The notes under the pieces: generated by a model | Told to the model about the DNA's origin: nothing | Seen by the model: only the letters and a program-made list of their open reading frames with translations | Database searches by the model: none | Shown here: positions 38,701 through 49,396 of the stretch, in pieces | Layout: each line of letters starts with the position of its first letter | Numbering within the stretch: position 1 is the stretch's first letter | Program-made: the position numbers and the translations under genes | Assembly (NCBI GenBank): GCA_019426215.1 | Contig: CM033394.1 | Span: 42,902,423 to 42,966,422, forward strand | From: Buddleja alternifolia | Lineage: Eukaryota; Streptophyta; Magnoliopsida; Lamiales; Scrophulariaceae | Direction: 5' to 3' | Length of the DNA: 64,000 nt

Positions 38701-39092
38701 TCAGATGAGAATCTCAAAAGTGAGAATTTTTTGGATATATCTACACCTTTACGCATTTTAAAGTAGTGATAAACGTTAGTGGCGTCACATTCTTATTTTA
38801 GTGCGTGGGATAGGTTTGGAAGCAAAGAAAATTCACTTTAGAAAATGTGACTTATTTTATGACGTTTTAAAGAAAATAAGAGCAATAAATTCCAAAAATT
38901 ATACCTACAATTTGGACCACTTCCAATTTGAAACATTCAACATAAATACTCACGTTGACAATGCAAAGGAACCTAACAAAGAATAATAATTTCTGGTGGA
39001 GCAGAAAATACAGCTGCCAAATTGATTTAATAGCTTTACATCTCTTTCATGAGTGATAGAAGCATCTACTTGCGTGGTTAGAAATTTGAGGC

Positions 39093-42000
39093 TTAAGCAG
39101 AAGGAGATTCAGCTGACTCAGCTGCAGCGGCAGCTCTTTTCTTGGCGAAGTATTCATCGGCCCGGGCTAGGTTTTTAGCGACGGAGGGCTTCACCCACTT
39201 CTTTCGGCCCGGTAGAACGGTTAGTGAACAACCAGCAGCCTCGAGTTTCTCTTTTGCTGATGCTGAGAAGGCTCTGGCCTTGAATTCTAGTTTCACGGTT
39301 AAATCTCCGTCGCCTAATATCTGAAAGAAAAAGAGTATACATGAGAAGCTATCAAAAATGTTTTTGAAATTTTCGAGCGTTTATATGAAATCGAATCCTA
39401 TTGGTATTGAAGATTTCTTAAAAGTGTTGGAATTTCAAGTTCTGGTAAAATCACAGAGTTATGATTACTCAAGTTGGATGACCTACAAGCACTTAGACTA
39501 AATGAGAACTCCTTCAACACGTGGGTCCCGCCACTTGGGTGGTTGCGATTGTTCGGATGCTCTGGATTTTGGGAACTACTAAAAAATACCCTATTTTGAC
39601 TCTATTCCCTCTGAAGGGAGGAGTTATGAAATCGAAGCCCATTCTTCACCAGGGATTCTTAGAAGTACTCAGAACTCCAAGTTCAGGTTCAATCAATCAG
39701 AGTTATGGTTACTCAAGTTGGATGAACCTACATGCACCAGACTACAAGGGAACTCCTTCAGCACATTGGTCCCGACAAATGAATGGTTGTAATGTTCAGA
39801 TACTCCAAATCTTGGGATCTCCTAAAAATGACTCCATTCTAAGGCTAAACCCTTTGAAGGGAAGAGTCACTAGCGTACAAGAAGTAATAAAACATGTTGA
39901 TTAAGTTAATATACCTATTCGGGCCGGCTAAACAAATGAAGCCGACTCTAGTAGATAGAATCTCGATTCAAGCGTGTATTTGAAGACTTCCATAGGTACT
40001 TACTCGATGTTTGGATCCCTAAATTGAATACTAGTCGTTTTGTCTTGTTGACTAAACCCGGCCTAGTCCTACTTATTTTTGGCCAATATCTAGGCCGTGT
40101 TATTATTATACGTGGAATCAAACAAAGAAAATACATAACACTAAAGTGAAGATATAGAGTTCTTTAAAGATAAAAGGATCATATTTTCAGCATGGTAGAC
40201 TTCTTTATACATATGAAACTTCAACATTGATAAAGCTTATAGCTTTTAGTGAAGAATAAGAACTTTAGGTTAAGGACCATATAAATATTAAAAGAATTAT
40301 ATAAAAAAAACAAAATAATGAGCGATTATTAGGGATCCCGTGACTTAAAAATTTGAAATGCGGAAATAATCATTTTCATGCATGTTTGGTGGACTGCATG
40401 CGGGTCCTACCCTATGGACGAAGTGATTGTATAATCATAATCAAGAACATTTTGTAAACTCAATGAACGGGTGTAAGCACTCGGAATATAAATCACAAAA
40501 AGATGATCAAACGACTATAAATCCTTGTACACAATTCCAATATCTTAAAAAATAGCAACGAGATGCAAGTAACAAGACTAATAACTAAAAATAATCATCC
40601 GTGTTCGTGCGACTAATTAAACGTTTTAGCATCTAATCGTTACCTTAAGAGGAAGTCGCCTTTCTCTTCCTGATGGGTTGATGAGACCTTTCTTCTTTAA
40701 CGACTCCAATGAAACCTCTTCTCCTTCTTGAAATCCTGCATCTGCTATATCTTTCAAGTTCACTGGGACATACTTCGGTAATCCAGCGTGCATCCCTTCA
40801 TTTACAAAAATAAAAAATAAAAAAAAAATTATACATATCAAGGAACATTATAACTTGAATCAATTGTGAGCTCAGTCAAATGTTTACTTAACACAGTCAA
40901 TTAATTAAAGGTTCCAAAGGAAGCCGTTAACTGATATATTGTTGCTGGCTTCTTATTGAGCTTATACTACAGAGAAGAGACATTTGCCATGTTACATGGT
41001 TGACACATTATCAGCCAAATAATTGCAACTATATTGATCGGATTAGGAAATGCAATAAAACTAAATCAGCAGTACATCTAAAACAGTCGTGACTCGGAGC
41101 GACCGAGAATTGTGAATTTCTGGCGAGCTTAATTAGGGAAGCCTTAAATCCCAGTAGGGATAATTACATGCACACCCTTCAATTATTGGGTAATTACCAC
41201 GAGCCCCCTAATGTTTGGCAAATTTACCAAGATAACTCCCTCAGGTCCAACTCGAAAAACAGGGGTGGAATCTGTAACATGTTTTTTTAACTGAGATGGG
41301 GTTAACTTGTAATATCTTTTTAGGGGAAGTTACGGTGATTTCTCAAATCTCGGGGGTGTTTTCGTAATTAGGATTTGACGCATGGGGTGTCTATGCAATA
41401 TACCCTAAAACATATGGAAGTAGCTGTAATGAAATTAAAAGAAATCACCTCGCCGCAGGAGAAAAACATTGCAAGCAAAATGTAAATTTGCTATTGTGAA
41501 ATGTTTATCAGCACACAACATTGGTGAACAGACAAAGGCATGAACAAGCATATTAAAGTTTAATGAAACCTGCTTTCTTCATGTCTGATTGCAGGTTGAT
41601 TTTGTACTGAAAGAAACGTCAACTATCTAGAAATTAAACCACACAAGAAAACAGAAAACAAAACAATCCAGAAAGGTATAACGTCAACCATCGAATCTTA
41701 AAATAATATCTTCCCCCTGTAGATTCCTAGATTAGACAGTGTCTACCGTTCTACTTAGTGACATTGTATCGAATTGCTACAACTTAAAAAACGAACAAGG
41801 AATTTCAGCTAGCTCTTTATTCATCAAGTAACTCCAATATCACGACCATAAGATGAGATGAGAAGAACTCCAAGGCAACCCCGTTACAATCAAGCTCAAT
41901 TCACACCACAATCTAAATCCTGCAACCTATAACTTATTCTAAACTTGATTGCAAAGTAAATGCTCAGACTTAAATAACATACATAAACTAGAAGCTCCTT

Positions 42001-43108
42001 CAAAAGACGACACTAAGCAATATTTCAATCATAAGCTCTAAAATCTTAGATTCCATCAAAATTCTCACCTTAGAAACCGTAAGTATAAAGCCTTAAGCTT
42101 GTTCTGATGCTTTGTGTAGGATATTACTATATATCCTACACAAATATGCAGCAACTACACCCAAAATAAACATCGATCCAAACTCGAAATTTTAACTAGT
42201 GCCATTTGACTATCAACGACACACATCATACTGAGTGTCACTAGAATTACTTCACCCATTTGTCTTCGTAAGTTACAAATGCCATCCAAATAAAGCTCCT
42301 GCAATTTGCTTCCCACCAAACAGCCGACACGAAAACCACCAACATCATCCCAAAAATCTCCATTGCGCCACATAAACGAAACCAAAATAGGCAAATAGCT
42401 ATAAATCCCATTAACAACCAACGCTGAACATCTACGTATAAACTAAACCAGAACCCATTGCTGAACTAATATGTACTATATACACATAATGAAACAAATA
42501 TAATACAACTTAAAAAATCACAATTATTATATAATAAATTCTTTTTGTACCTCCAGCAATTCCTCTCAATTTAGGAAGTCTCCTATACAGGGGCATCTGC
42601 CCCCCTTCAAACCCCTTTCGAACGCCGGGACCTGACCGTGATTTCTGACCCCTCATTCCGAACCCAGCTGCCCCCTGCCCGGCGCATGCCCCCTCCCCTT
42701 CCTCTCCCTTTTTGCGGGACCCAGGTTGTGGACCCAGGTTATCGAGCCGAAACCTAACATTTTGCCCTATTACTGAAGATTCTTGAACATCAGAAGCCGA
42801 AGCCGTTGAATTGAGAATTACAAGTGATTGTCTTTGATTTGTGTTATGGTGGTGAAGTTTTATGGATGGAATTGGACATGGGTTTGCCTTCAGTGTCCTT
42901 ACATTGCCCTGTGAATTAAATAGACAATGAAATTGTGATTAGAAAAAGAAGATGATTAGGACTAACTGAGTTTATGTGTGAATTGAGATTAACAATATAT
43001 GAAAATGAGTATGTGATAGCTGTATGTATATACCTTGAAATGAGAAGAGAATTGGTGGATGTGATTTGTAGAGGTGGGGGAGGAGAGGGAGAGCAGAGAA
43101 GCAGCCAT
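39093..43108 (-). CDS. RPL15: Plastid 50S ribosomal protein L15, nuclear-encoded
   Basis: Four exons: 43034-43108, 42551-42908, 40644-40795 and 39093-39320 (75+358+152+228 nt), 270 aa, all GT/AG, frame kept. The first 60 or so residues are Ser/Thr-rich with few acidic residues, a chloroplast transit peptide. The mature part shows [78 protein letters not shown] and [19 protein letters not shown], all L15/L18e-family landmarks. It binds 23S rRNA in the large plastid ribosomal subunit. Length is close to the usual 270-280. Odd: residues 93-107 read as an acidic/alanine patch where the family has a Lys/Arg/Gly-rich loop, explained by small compensating deletions (see findings). The gene is otherwise intact and probably functional. 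Confidence 0.93.
39430..39890. repeat. Two-copy tandem repeat (244 bp) in RPL15 intron 3
   Basis: GAGTTATGATTACTCAAGTT at 39456 recurs as GAGTTATGGTTACTCAAGTT at 39700. The units also share CTCCTTCA(A/G)CAC, GGTCCCG and CT.TGAAGGGA. The 127-codon plus-strand ORF here is a by-product of this repeat. Confidence 0.75.
41155..41407. mobile_element. MITE in RPL15 intron 2
   Basis: Left end TAGGGATAATTACATGCACA and right end (reverse-complemented) TAGGGTATATTGCATAGACA form diverged terminal inverted repeats. Relatives: the right half at 22836-22966 and a left half at 43911-44029. No target duplication settled. Confidence 0.55.
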
Positions 43109-43210
43109 GGGAGTAGATAATGATAGGAGTGAGGCTCAACGGATAGAGGGGAAGAATTGCTAAATGTTTATCAGCGAATAGATAGAGGGGAAGAATTGCA
43201 ATATTAGTCT

Positions 43211-43218
43211 TATATATA
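43211..43218 (-). promoter_or_regulatory. TATA box of RPL15
   Basis: Minus strand CTATATATAAG lies about 105 bp upstream of the ATG, giving a leader of about 70 nt. The leader contains a 39-bp-spaced direct repeat (GATAGAGGGGAAGAATTGC on the plus strand at 43142 and 43181). Confidence 0.55.
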
Positions 43219-43910
43219 GGGTTGGTTGCAATTTTAGTTCCATTATTTATAAATTTGTAAAAGTAATGCTACATGATCCATATTATTCTATAATGTAAGG
43301 ATGCTCCTAATATTGGACCCGTGTAGTATTGTATTTGTATTGAATGCGATATTCTACGGATACCACTCGAATACGTATCAAATACCCTTTTTATGTATTT
43401 AAAAATTAAATAAAAAAGAAAATTTCGAATATCGTATTCGATACTTTCGGATGCCGTATTCCATACAAAAATTGAAGTATCTGACATACCTTGAATATCA
43501 GACATAGCATTTTTAAATATTATATAATACTTTATGGGTTAAAATAAAATAAAAATAATAACTTTAACTGTACGTTTAAAAGTTAAACAAACAATAAAGA
43601 AATTTAAAGATGCAAAAAATTGTTTAGGTTTTACTTCTTAATATTTTTTTTTCTTCTCTTATTCTACGTGAATTTTTTTGAACTTATAAACAATGAACCT
43701 ATGTCAGTATTGTAGTTTTATTTATTTTAATGAACATATTGTCTCAAATTTATTTTTAAATGTTATATGTGTATATATATATATTATTCGTAGCTCTAAA
43801 CATAGATCGTATTCGTCTAATTTTGGAAGGTTTACGTATTTCGTGATCCGTATCGTATCGTACCCATATCCTCGATTCGTATCCATGCATCTAGATATTC
43901 TAAAGTGGTA
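43219..43910. other. Upstream region of RPL15 with degenerate repeat
   Basis: 43300-43510 and 43795-43905 contain CGTATTCG/ATATCGTATTCGATAC/CGTATCGTATCG phrases in partly inverted arrangement, probably an old TE. No gene. Confidence 0.45.
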
Positions 43911-44029
43911 ATTACAATTTACTCCCTGTGGGGGTTAATCCGAAATTTGCTAAACCCCCCCTCTGTATCTTAAATCCCTCTGAGCGAAATCCTCCTTTCC
44001 GTAAAAAACTACGGAAGTTGTGGATTCAC
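43911..44029. mobile_element. MITE left half, cut by the assembly gap
   Basis: GGTAATTACAATTTACTCCC and the following CCCCC-rich phrase resemble the left arm of the element in RPL15 intron 2. The right part would lie in or beyond the N run. Confidence 0.4.
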
Positions 44030-44039
44030 NNNNNNNNNN
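44030..44039. other. Assembly gap (10 N)
   Basis: Ten N characters, a placeholder for an unresolved join. It sits exactly where an LTR copy begins in inverted orientation. Confidence 0.99.
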
Positions 44040-44255
44040 AGTGATTCTTGTATTTTTTACATTCACTAGTCCTTAAAAAATTACTATATTCATAGTAGTC
44101 ATCCTCCGAAAAATTCAATAAAAATAATAGCTGCGTTTTTCTTCTACTTTTAGTCATAAATTGCTTAGTGATCCTTAATTTTCATAATTCAAGTTATAAA
44201 TCATGGTTAGCTTGACACTATTTTCTTGGTGTGAAAATCGAACTGCATCAAGGAC
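44040..44255 (+). repeat. Partial Gypsy LTR, inverted relative to the right LTR
   Basis: AGTGATTCTTGTATTTTTTA through GAAAATCGAACTGCATCA is the reverse complement of 46838-47041, with few differences. A true 3' LTR of the minus-strand element should have the opposite orientation. Only the 3' half of the LTR is present; the rest is lost at the gap. Confidence 0.8.
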
Positions 44256-44649
44256 TTTTGGGGTGTCTGATTTTTCACAGGGCTTTTTAGGTGCTTGGTT
44301 TTTCACAAGACTTTTGGGGTGCCTGGTTTTCGCAGGGCTTTTTAGGTGTGACGAAGAATGTGATGTATTAATGCATAATGAAATGAATAAAGATGCTCAT
44401 GTGTTGATGCACATTAAAAGTTTGCTAAGGACAGTATAAATAAAAATTTAACTACAAGTAATTCATATAACTGACAATTTTCATAATGCATTAACTTCAC
44501 TTAACATAACAATCATCAAAAAGACTATCACAAAACTAACTCATCACATAATGTCAGCGAACACATTTATTAATCCTAACATAACTAGACACATGAAAGC
44601 AAAGAAAAACAATAACTAAGAGGGAACAAAACAACTAACTTTTGAGATC

Positions 44650-46422
44650 TTTCCGATCCTTTGCTAGGTGTAGAACTTTCACAAGTTGTGCACATTCCAC
44701 GGTCTTGATAGTTTCCTGCCATCCGTATCCTCGAGCATGTAAGTTCCTTGGCTAAGAATTCGAGTGATCTTATAGAGACCTTCCCATTTAGGTCCCAGCT
44801 TACCCACCGGCTTCAGCTTCTTTCATTCTCGCAGCCTTTTCCATGTTCACATACTTTTTGGCTCAAGCTAACAGGTTATCAAAGTCGGATGCCGGCTTCT
44901 TAGCTAGAGATCGAAAGAAGTCTTTGTCTTTCAATCCCTAGGCAAAGGCATTAGACAACACCTCAGGATTAGCTGATGGAACCTCGAAGGCAGCCGTATT
45001 GAACAGTCTTATATATTCTCTCAACGGCTCATTAACTCCCTAACGCATGTGAAAAAGGCTCAGCGATGTTTTCTGATATTTCTTACTGCTGGCGAACTGA
45101 TGCAAGAACATCGAGTTGAATTCCTCAAAAGAATGAATGGAATTAGGCGCCAGCTGGTTAAACCACTGCTGGGCAGCTCGTGTTAAGGTCATTTTGGAAC
45201 ACTCAACATTTCACTCCATCAGTGTACTGATGAAGTAATGCACAATTCTCAAATTTCCATAAGTGTTCCGTGGGGTCGGAGGATCCATCATATTCTGTGA
45301 TATTAGGAGCCCAAAAATTGTCAGGCAAACCATTAGCCAGCACCTGTGGTCCAAAGTCAATCCCTCTTTGTGAGGAGGGTGCATTTCCATCCATCTGTTA
45401 CCTCAATTCTTTCATTTCTTCTTTTAAATTTTCAAACCTTTCTCTCATATCAACTTGGGGCTCCCATTGGTCGTTATGATGACCTCCGTGTTGAGTAGCT
45501 CCCTGGGGGCTATTTCTAGCTTCTTGTGTCCTATATATCCATTGAGGAGGTGCAAATGAGGTCGTCTATGATAAAAAAGGCCTCCCCAAATTATCTGAAA
45601 AAAACTCTGGGGAGGGTTCCCCGGAGCCATTGGTAAAGTAGTTACGACATTCATTCTCGGAACGATGGATGGCAATGCTCCCATAGTTACTGACCGGGGG
45701 GCGTACCGGGCCGGTTCAGAGGTAGCTAGTGGAAATCCGAATTAGCTACTGGAAATGGCAGGGTAGCTGACCCTAAAATAGGCAGAGGAATAGCTGATAG
45801 TAATCCTTCTAAGCTAGCTCCTTGACGTGGCAATATAGCTAATCCTAGGATAGCTGATAATAGTGGGGCCAAGGCCACCTCCGGTGGCAATGCTAATGAT
45901 AGAGAGCTATTACTTTGGAACATAGATGTCACTGCGGAAGCGAAGAGGCATCCCCATTGTTCAAACAGAGAAGTCGCATTTCCAAGTGGGTTTAGAGCCA
46001 ACCGAGCCCCCTGTGGTTTGAGGGATAGTTCAGTCTCCATCCTTCCTTGTTCCCTTGACTGATCTACGCCACCAAGGAGCGTATTTCCTTGTGGTAATTG
46101 CTCAAGATTTGCCACTTCTATCACGACTGACGGAACCGCCCCTAAAGGGGTATCAATCATGGTCGTTGGAGGCTCATGTAGAGCAGGTGAAACCATATCA
46201 CACGCTCCTCGTTGGTACGTGTAGACTCGGTGGTGGGACACGCAGATCAGGCAGTGGTGGTAATCCCGAGGTCACCGAAGGTGGTGGTGTTAGTCCCCCC
46301 GAGAGGGGCTGCATGACGGAGCTAAGCTCAACGCCAGTCACTGGAGGTGGTGGTGGTAGTCTTCCCGAGATGAGCTGCATGATGGAGCTAAGCTCAACGC
46401 CGGTTTCTTGGGAAGAAGCCAT
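44650..46422 (-). pseudogene. Gypsy gag joined to the 3' end of pol
   Basis: The N-terminal leader (from an ATG at 46422) contains an internal duplication: TGVELSSIMQ and TGVELSSVMQ, each followed by a proline-rich run. The retrotransposon gag domain is clear at 44900-45394 (LPDNFWAPNITEYDGSSDP, then AAQQWFNQL, FLHQFASSKKYQKTSLSLF, RQGVNEPLREYI). Stops and frameshifts interrupt it, for example TAG at 44940. The final 150 bp is the pol C-terminus. Confidence 0.7.
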
Positions 46423-46837
46423 TTAAAGTACCTCAATCAAATCCAACAGTTTTGAGCAATTTTGGAAAACTCAGCTTATCTAAATCTATTCTCCTCCACT
46501 ATCTACGAATCTTATATGGTTGAAAATCCAAAAGAAAGAATTATGATTATCGTGAAGATGTTGGGACCTAATTCAGAAGTATAGAGGTCCGAAAATATTC
46601 ACCAATATGCCACAGAATTCGACAGCTGACTAGGCTGCGCAGTTATGGTGAAAAAATCATAAATAAATATACGAATCTCGAATTTAATCAAGGTCGATTG
46701 GACTGGTAGGATCACAGGCAGACCTACAACTTCACAGAAGGAAGTAAATCCAGATTAGGCCTTGATTTTTAGTAAAACAGCGCTCAAAAACCCTCACGCC
46801 TTTCGCTCAAAGTTTCCCACATACGGCGCCACTTGAT

Positions 46838-47304
46838 GCGGTTCGATTTTCACACCAAGAAAATAGTGTCAAGCTTACCACAATTTATAACTTGAATTAT
46901 GAAAAATAAGGATCATAAGCAATTTATGACTAAAAGTAGAAGAAAAAAACGGCTATTATGAATTTTTCGGAGGATGACTACAATGAATATAGAAATTTTT
47001 TAAGGACTAGTGAATGTAAAAAATACAAGAATCACTCCTCCCATATTTATAAGGCCCCTTGGCCGAATTTCCTCTTCTTTTGGGGTTGTTGGAGCCGATT
47101 TCGGATAATGTGGAGATGTATGAGGATTATCTCCTTATTTTTAGAAATCTAGTTCATAAGTGATTTGGTCTTCATCGATTCTTTTTAATAGTTAGCTATC
47201 CTTCCTTGAGTTAGCTAGCTCTCCTTTGTTTATCTCCTTAGCTTGCCTCCTAGCTTGCTTTCCTCTTTATTTTTGTGGAAAGTAATATTTTACGTCCACA
47301 TCAG
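46838..47304 (-). repeat. 5' LTR of the Gypsy element
   Basis: Minus strand begins TGATGTGGACGTAAAATATT and ends ...GAACCGCATCA next to the primer site. A TATTTATA stretch on the plus strand lies near 47044. Outside the LTR the first 35 bp or so are repeated once more at 47317-47344 (40-bp offset). Confidence 0.65.
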
Positions 47305-47365
47305 TCTTTTTTTTGTGAAAAGTAATATTTTACATCCACATCAGTACTTTTATATGATGACCCGT

Positions 47366-47542
47366 TGGATAATTCTATGTAACTCCTAGTGCATTGCTCC
47401 CGGTCACTTAAACACCACAAACTCAATATGAGGTGGGTGGTTTTTACATAGGTGGTGGGTTATAAAAATCACCCACCCCAAGTTGAATTTATGGTGTTTA
47501 AGTGACCGGGAGCATTGAACTAGGACTACCATAGATTTACCC
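47366..47542. mobile_element. Foldback MITE, 177 bp, 9-bp TSD
   Basis: Arms of about 75 bp: left GCTCCCGGTCACTTAAACAC, with its complement on the right. The ends read TGGATAATTCTATG and, reverse-complemented, GGGTAAATCTATGG. Flanks ATGACCCGT (47357-47365) and ATGACCCGC (47543-47551) match at 8 of 9 positions. Sits about 180 bp upstream of the receptor-kinase start codon. Confidence 0.78.
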
Positions 47543-47724
47543 ATGACCCGCTCTACTTTAAGCGTACTTCAATCTCATGGTAATTATAAATCAGTAGCAA
47601 TTATTTATACGTAAATATATTTCTAACATAATCTCTTGTCTTCTAACTCCCATAAGACCAAATAAATATGTATGTATATCTTTACTTTCCACCCTATAAA
47701 CAAGAGAGAGATATTCAACATAAC

Positions 47725-48232
47725 ATGCTGATCAGAAAACTACTTAAACTCTTAATTGTCTTCTGTTTGATCCTCGCATCACAGCATGGATCTTCCGCCG
47801 TTGATTCTATGTTCGAATCATGCGACCCAGAGAATTGCGGCAATGGCCCAGTAATAAGATTCCCATTCTTTATTCCAGGCTACCCTGGATTTAGACTCAA
47901 CTGTTACAACAATGACTTCCCACTTCTTCAACTACTTGAAAACAACTACGTGGTTGAGCGTATTTACTACGAACGTAATTCTTTTCGTGTATATGATGAA
48001 GCTGTCTCAACTACTTCAAATCATAGCAGTTGTCCAAGAATCAGAAACACGACTTTGCCTACCACAGAGTTCCATTTTCATGATGATGTTATATTTCTCC
48101 ATTTGTTATCCAATTGTTCCGATCGATTGTCTGGGAATCTCCAGCCTTGCAGGGTTTATTGTGAGAGTGACGACGATGATTTAACTTTGGCGGTATACAG
48201 ATGAAATAATATTGAAGCTTGCACAAGAGTAT
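47725..48232 (+). pseudogene. LRK10-like receptor kinase, 5' exon (GUB_WAK_bind domain), disrupted
   Basis: The start is probably the ATG at 47725, because a hydrophobic signal peptide (LLKLLIVFCLILASQ) follows directly; an upstream in-frame ATG at 47668 would put a charged stretch before it. The extracellular domain has the GUB_WAK_bind hallmarks CDPENCGNGPVIRFPFFIPG and YPGFRLNC, then further spaced cysteines. TGA at 48202-48204 ends the frame, although homology-like sequence (NNIEACTRV) continues in frame to the Copia insertion at 48232. Transmembrane and nearly all kinase sequence is gone; a kinase tail survives at 53772-53886. In intact relatives the protein is a plasma-membrane receptor-like kinase. 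Confidence 0.78.
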
Positions 48233-48854
48233 TGTTGGATTTCAGTTGGAAAACAGAATTGAAAAATAAACAATTAATTCACAACAATATCAAATATAAA
48301 ATCAATAGGAATAGTAAGATAATTTGAAGAAATTAAATAAACTTATCGAATTGGGCTGAGGCTTGCGTAGCACTGTCCTAAAGGTAGATTTCCGCCCCTC
48401 GGAGTCAATTACTCGGTGCAATAGGTCACTGACAGTCCACCTCCAAGATTCAACAGTCTCGTCCTTACGAACGTGCACTCGTAACGTAAGAATGAAATCG
48501 AGTAGCCTTGCTTTATTTCCAACCAATGACAGAAAATGAACTTAAACAAGGGTGAAATATTTTGTATGCAAAAAAGGGGTTGCTTTGTGGTTTTCTTGTG
48601 TGTTCTGAAACGAATGAGGCTATCTCCTTTTATAGGTAGAGATAAGACCATGTGACCCAAAGTTTTGAAGAACAAATTGTCTGCATTTTAGAGTAACGGT
48701 CCACTAATCAAGGATTGATTTTGCCAAAATTTGTGGGATAAAATAAAGCTGCATTTTTAAGGAGATTAGATATCTCTCCAAAAGAAGGACGTTTGACCAA
48801 TCAATTCAAGATACTTATTTGTCTTTGAAATGTCCATTTTACAAAATTACAACA
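48233..48854 (-). repeat. 3' LTR (left)
   Basis: TGTTGGATTT...ATTACAACA. About 38 differences from the right LTR. Confidence 0.92.
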
Positions 48855-49396
48855 ATCCCCCACATATTTCAAAGACAAACTCAACAAGAAGAGATATGAC
48901 ATAGGTAGGAAATATATACAAAAATGCATTGTATCAACATTGGTGCCTTTGAGGCTATGAACCAATGTGTAGAGCAAATAAGACGTGACTCACAGGGACT
49001 TGGTGAAATATAGAATTTCTATGAACCTCATCCCATCTCGTGAATCAATCATCCTATCGCCCACATAACATTCCTTAAGCAAGGCTACTCACGCGATTTG
49101 GCACTTTGACGGCCATGTGTATTCCCGTCTTCGTAAGTGCTCTAGAGAACATGCCCAAGTTCTCATAAAAGGTGGCCCCATCTCTACACTCATATAGGCG
49201 AATACATCAATTGTGTACCTTAGTCAAACACACCACCCAATTTAGGGCTATGAATTCATTAAGAGCATTTACTCAAACTCACACGCTGCAATCATACACT
49301 ATCTCACACCATAGGGATGGACACACTCACAATAGATAGTGTCTCAACAAATTAATCAATGACTTGTTATTACCAATATGAACCTACTTCATGGGA

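Larger units (their letters stand above)
44640..47306 (-). mobile_element. Ty3/Gypsy retrotransposon, internally collapsed
   Basis: Minus-strand element with its 5' LTR at about 46838-47304. Just inside the LTR is the primer site TGGCGCCGTATGTGGGAA, of the TGGCGCC type used by many plant Gypsy elements. A gag region follows at about 44950-46422. At about 44810 gag is joined directly to the very end of pol (KLGPKWEGLYKI, GTYMLEDTDGRKL, RPWNVHNL). Protease, RT, RNase H and integrase are absent, so the element is a deletion derivative. The left side is disturbed (inverted LTR and gap). Confidence 0.75.

Noticed and set aside
39521..39904. 127-codon plus-strand ORF in RPL15 intron 3
   Set aside because: It spans both copies of a 244-bp tandem repeat and shows no protein similarity; a by-product of the repeat.
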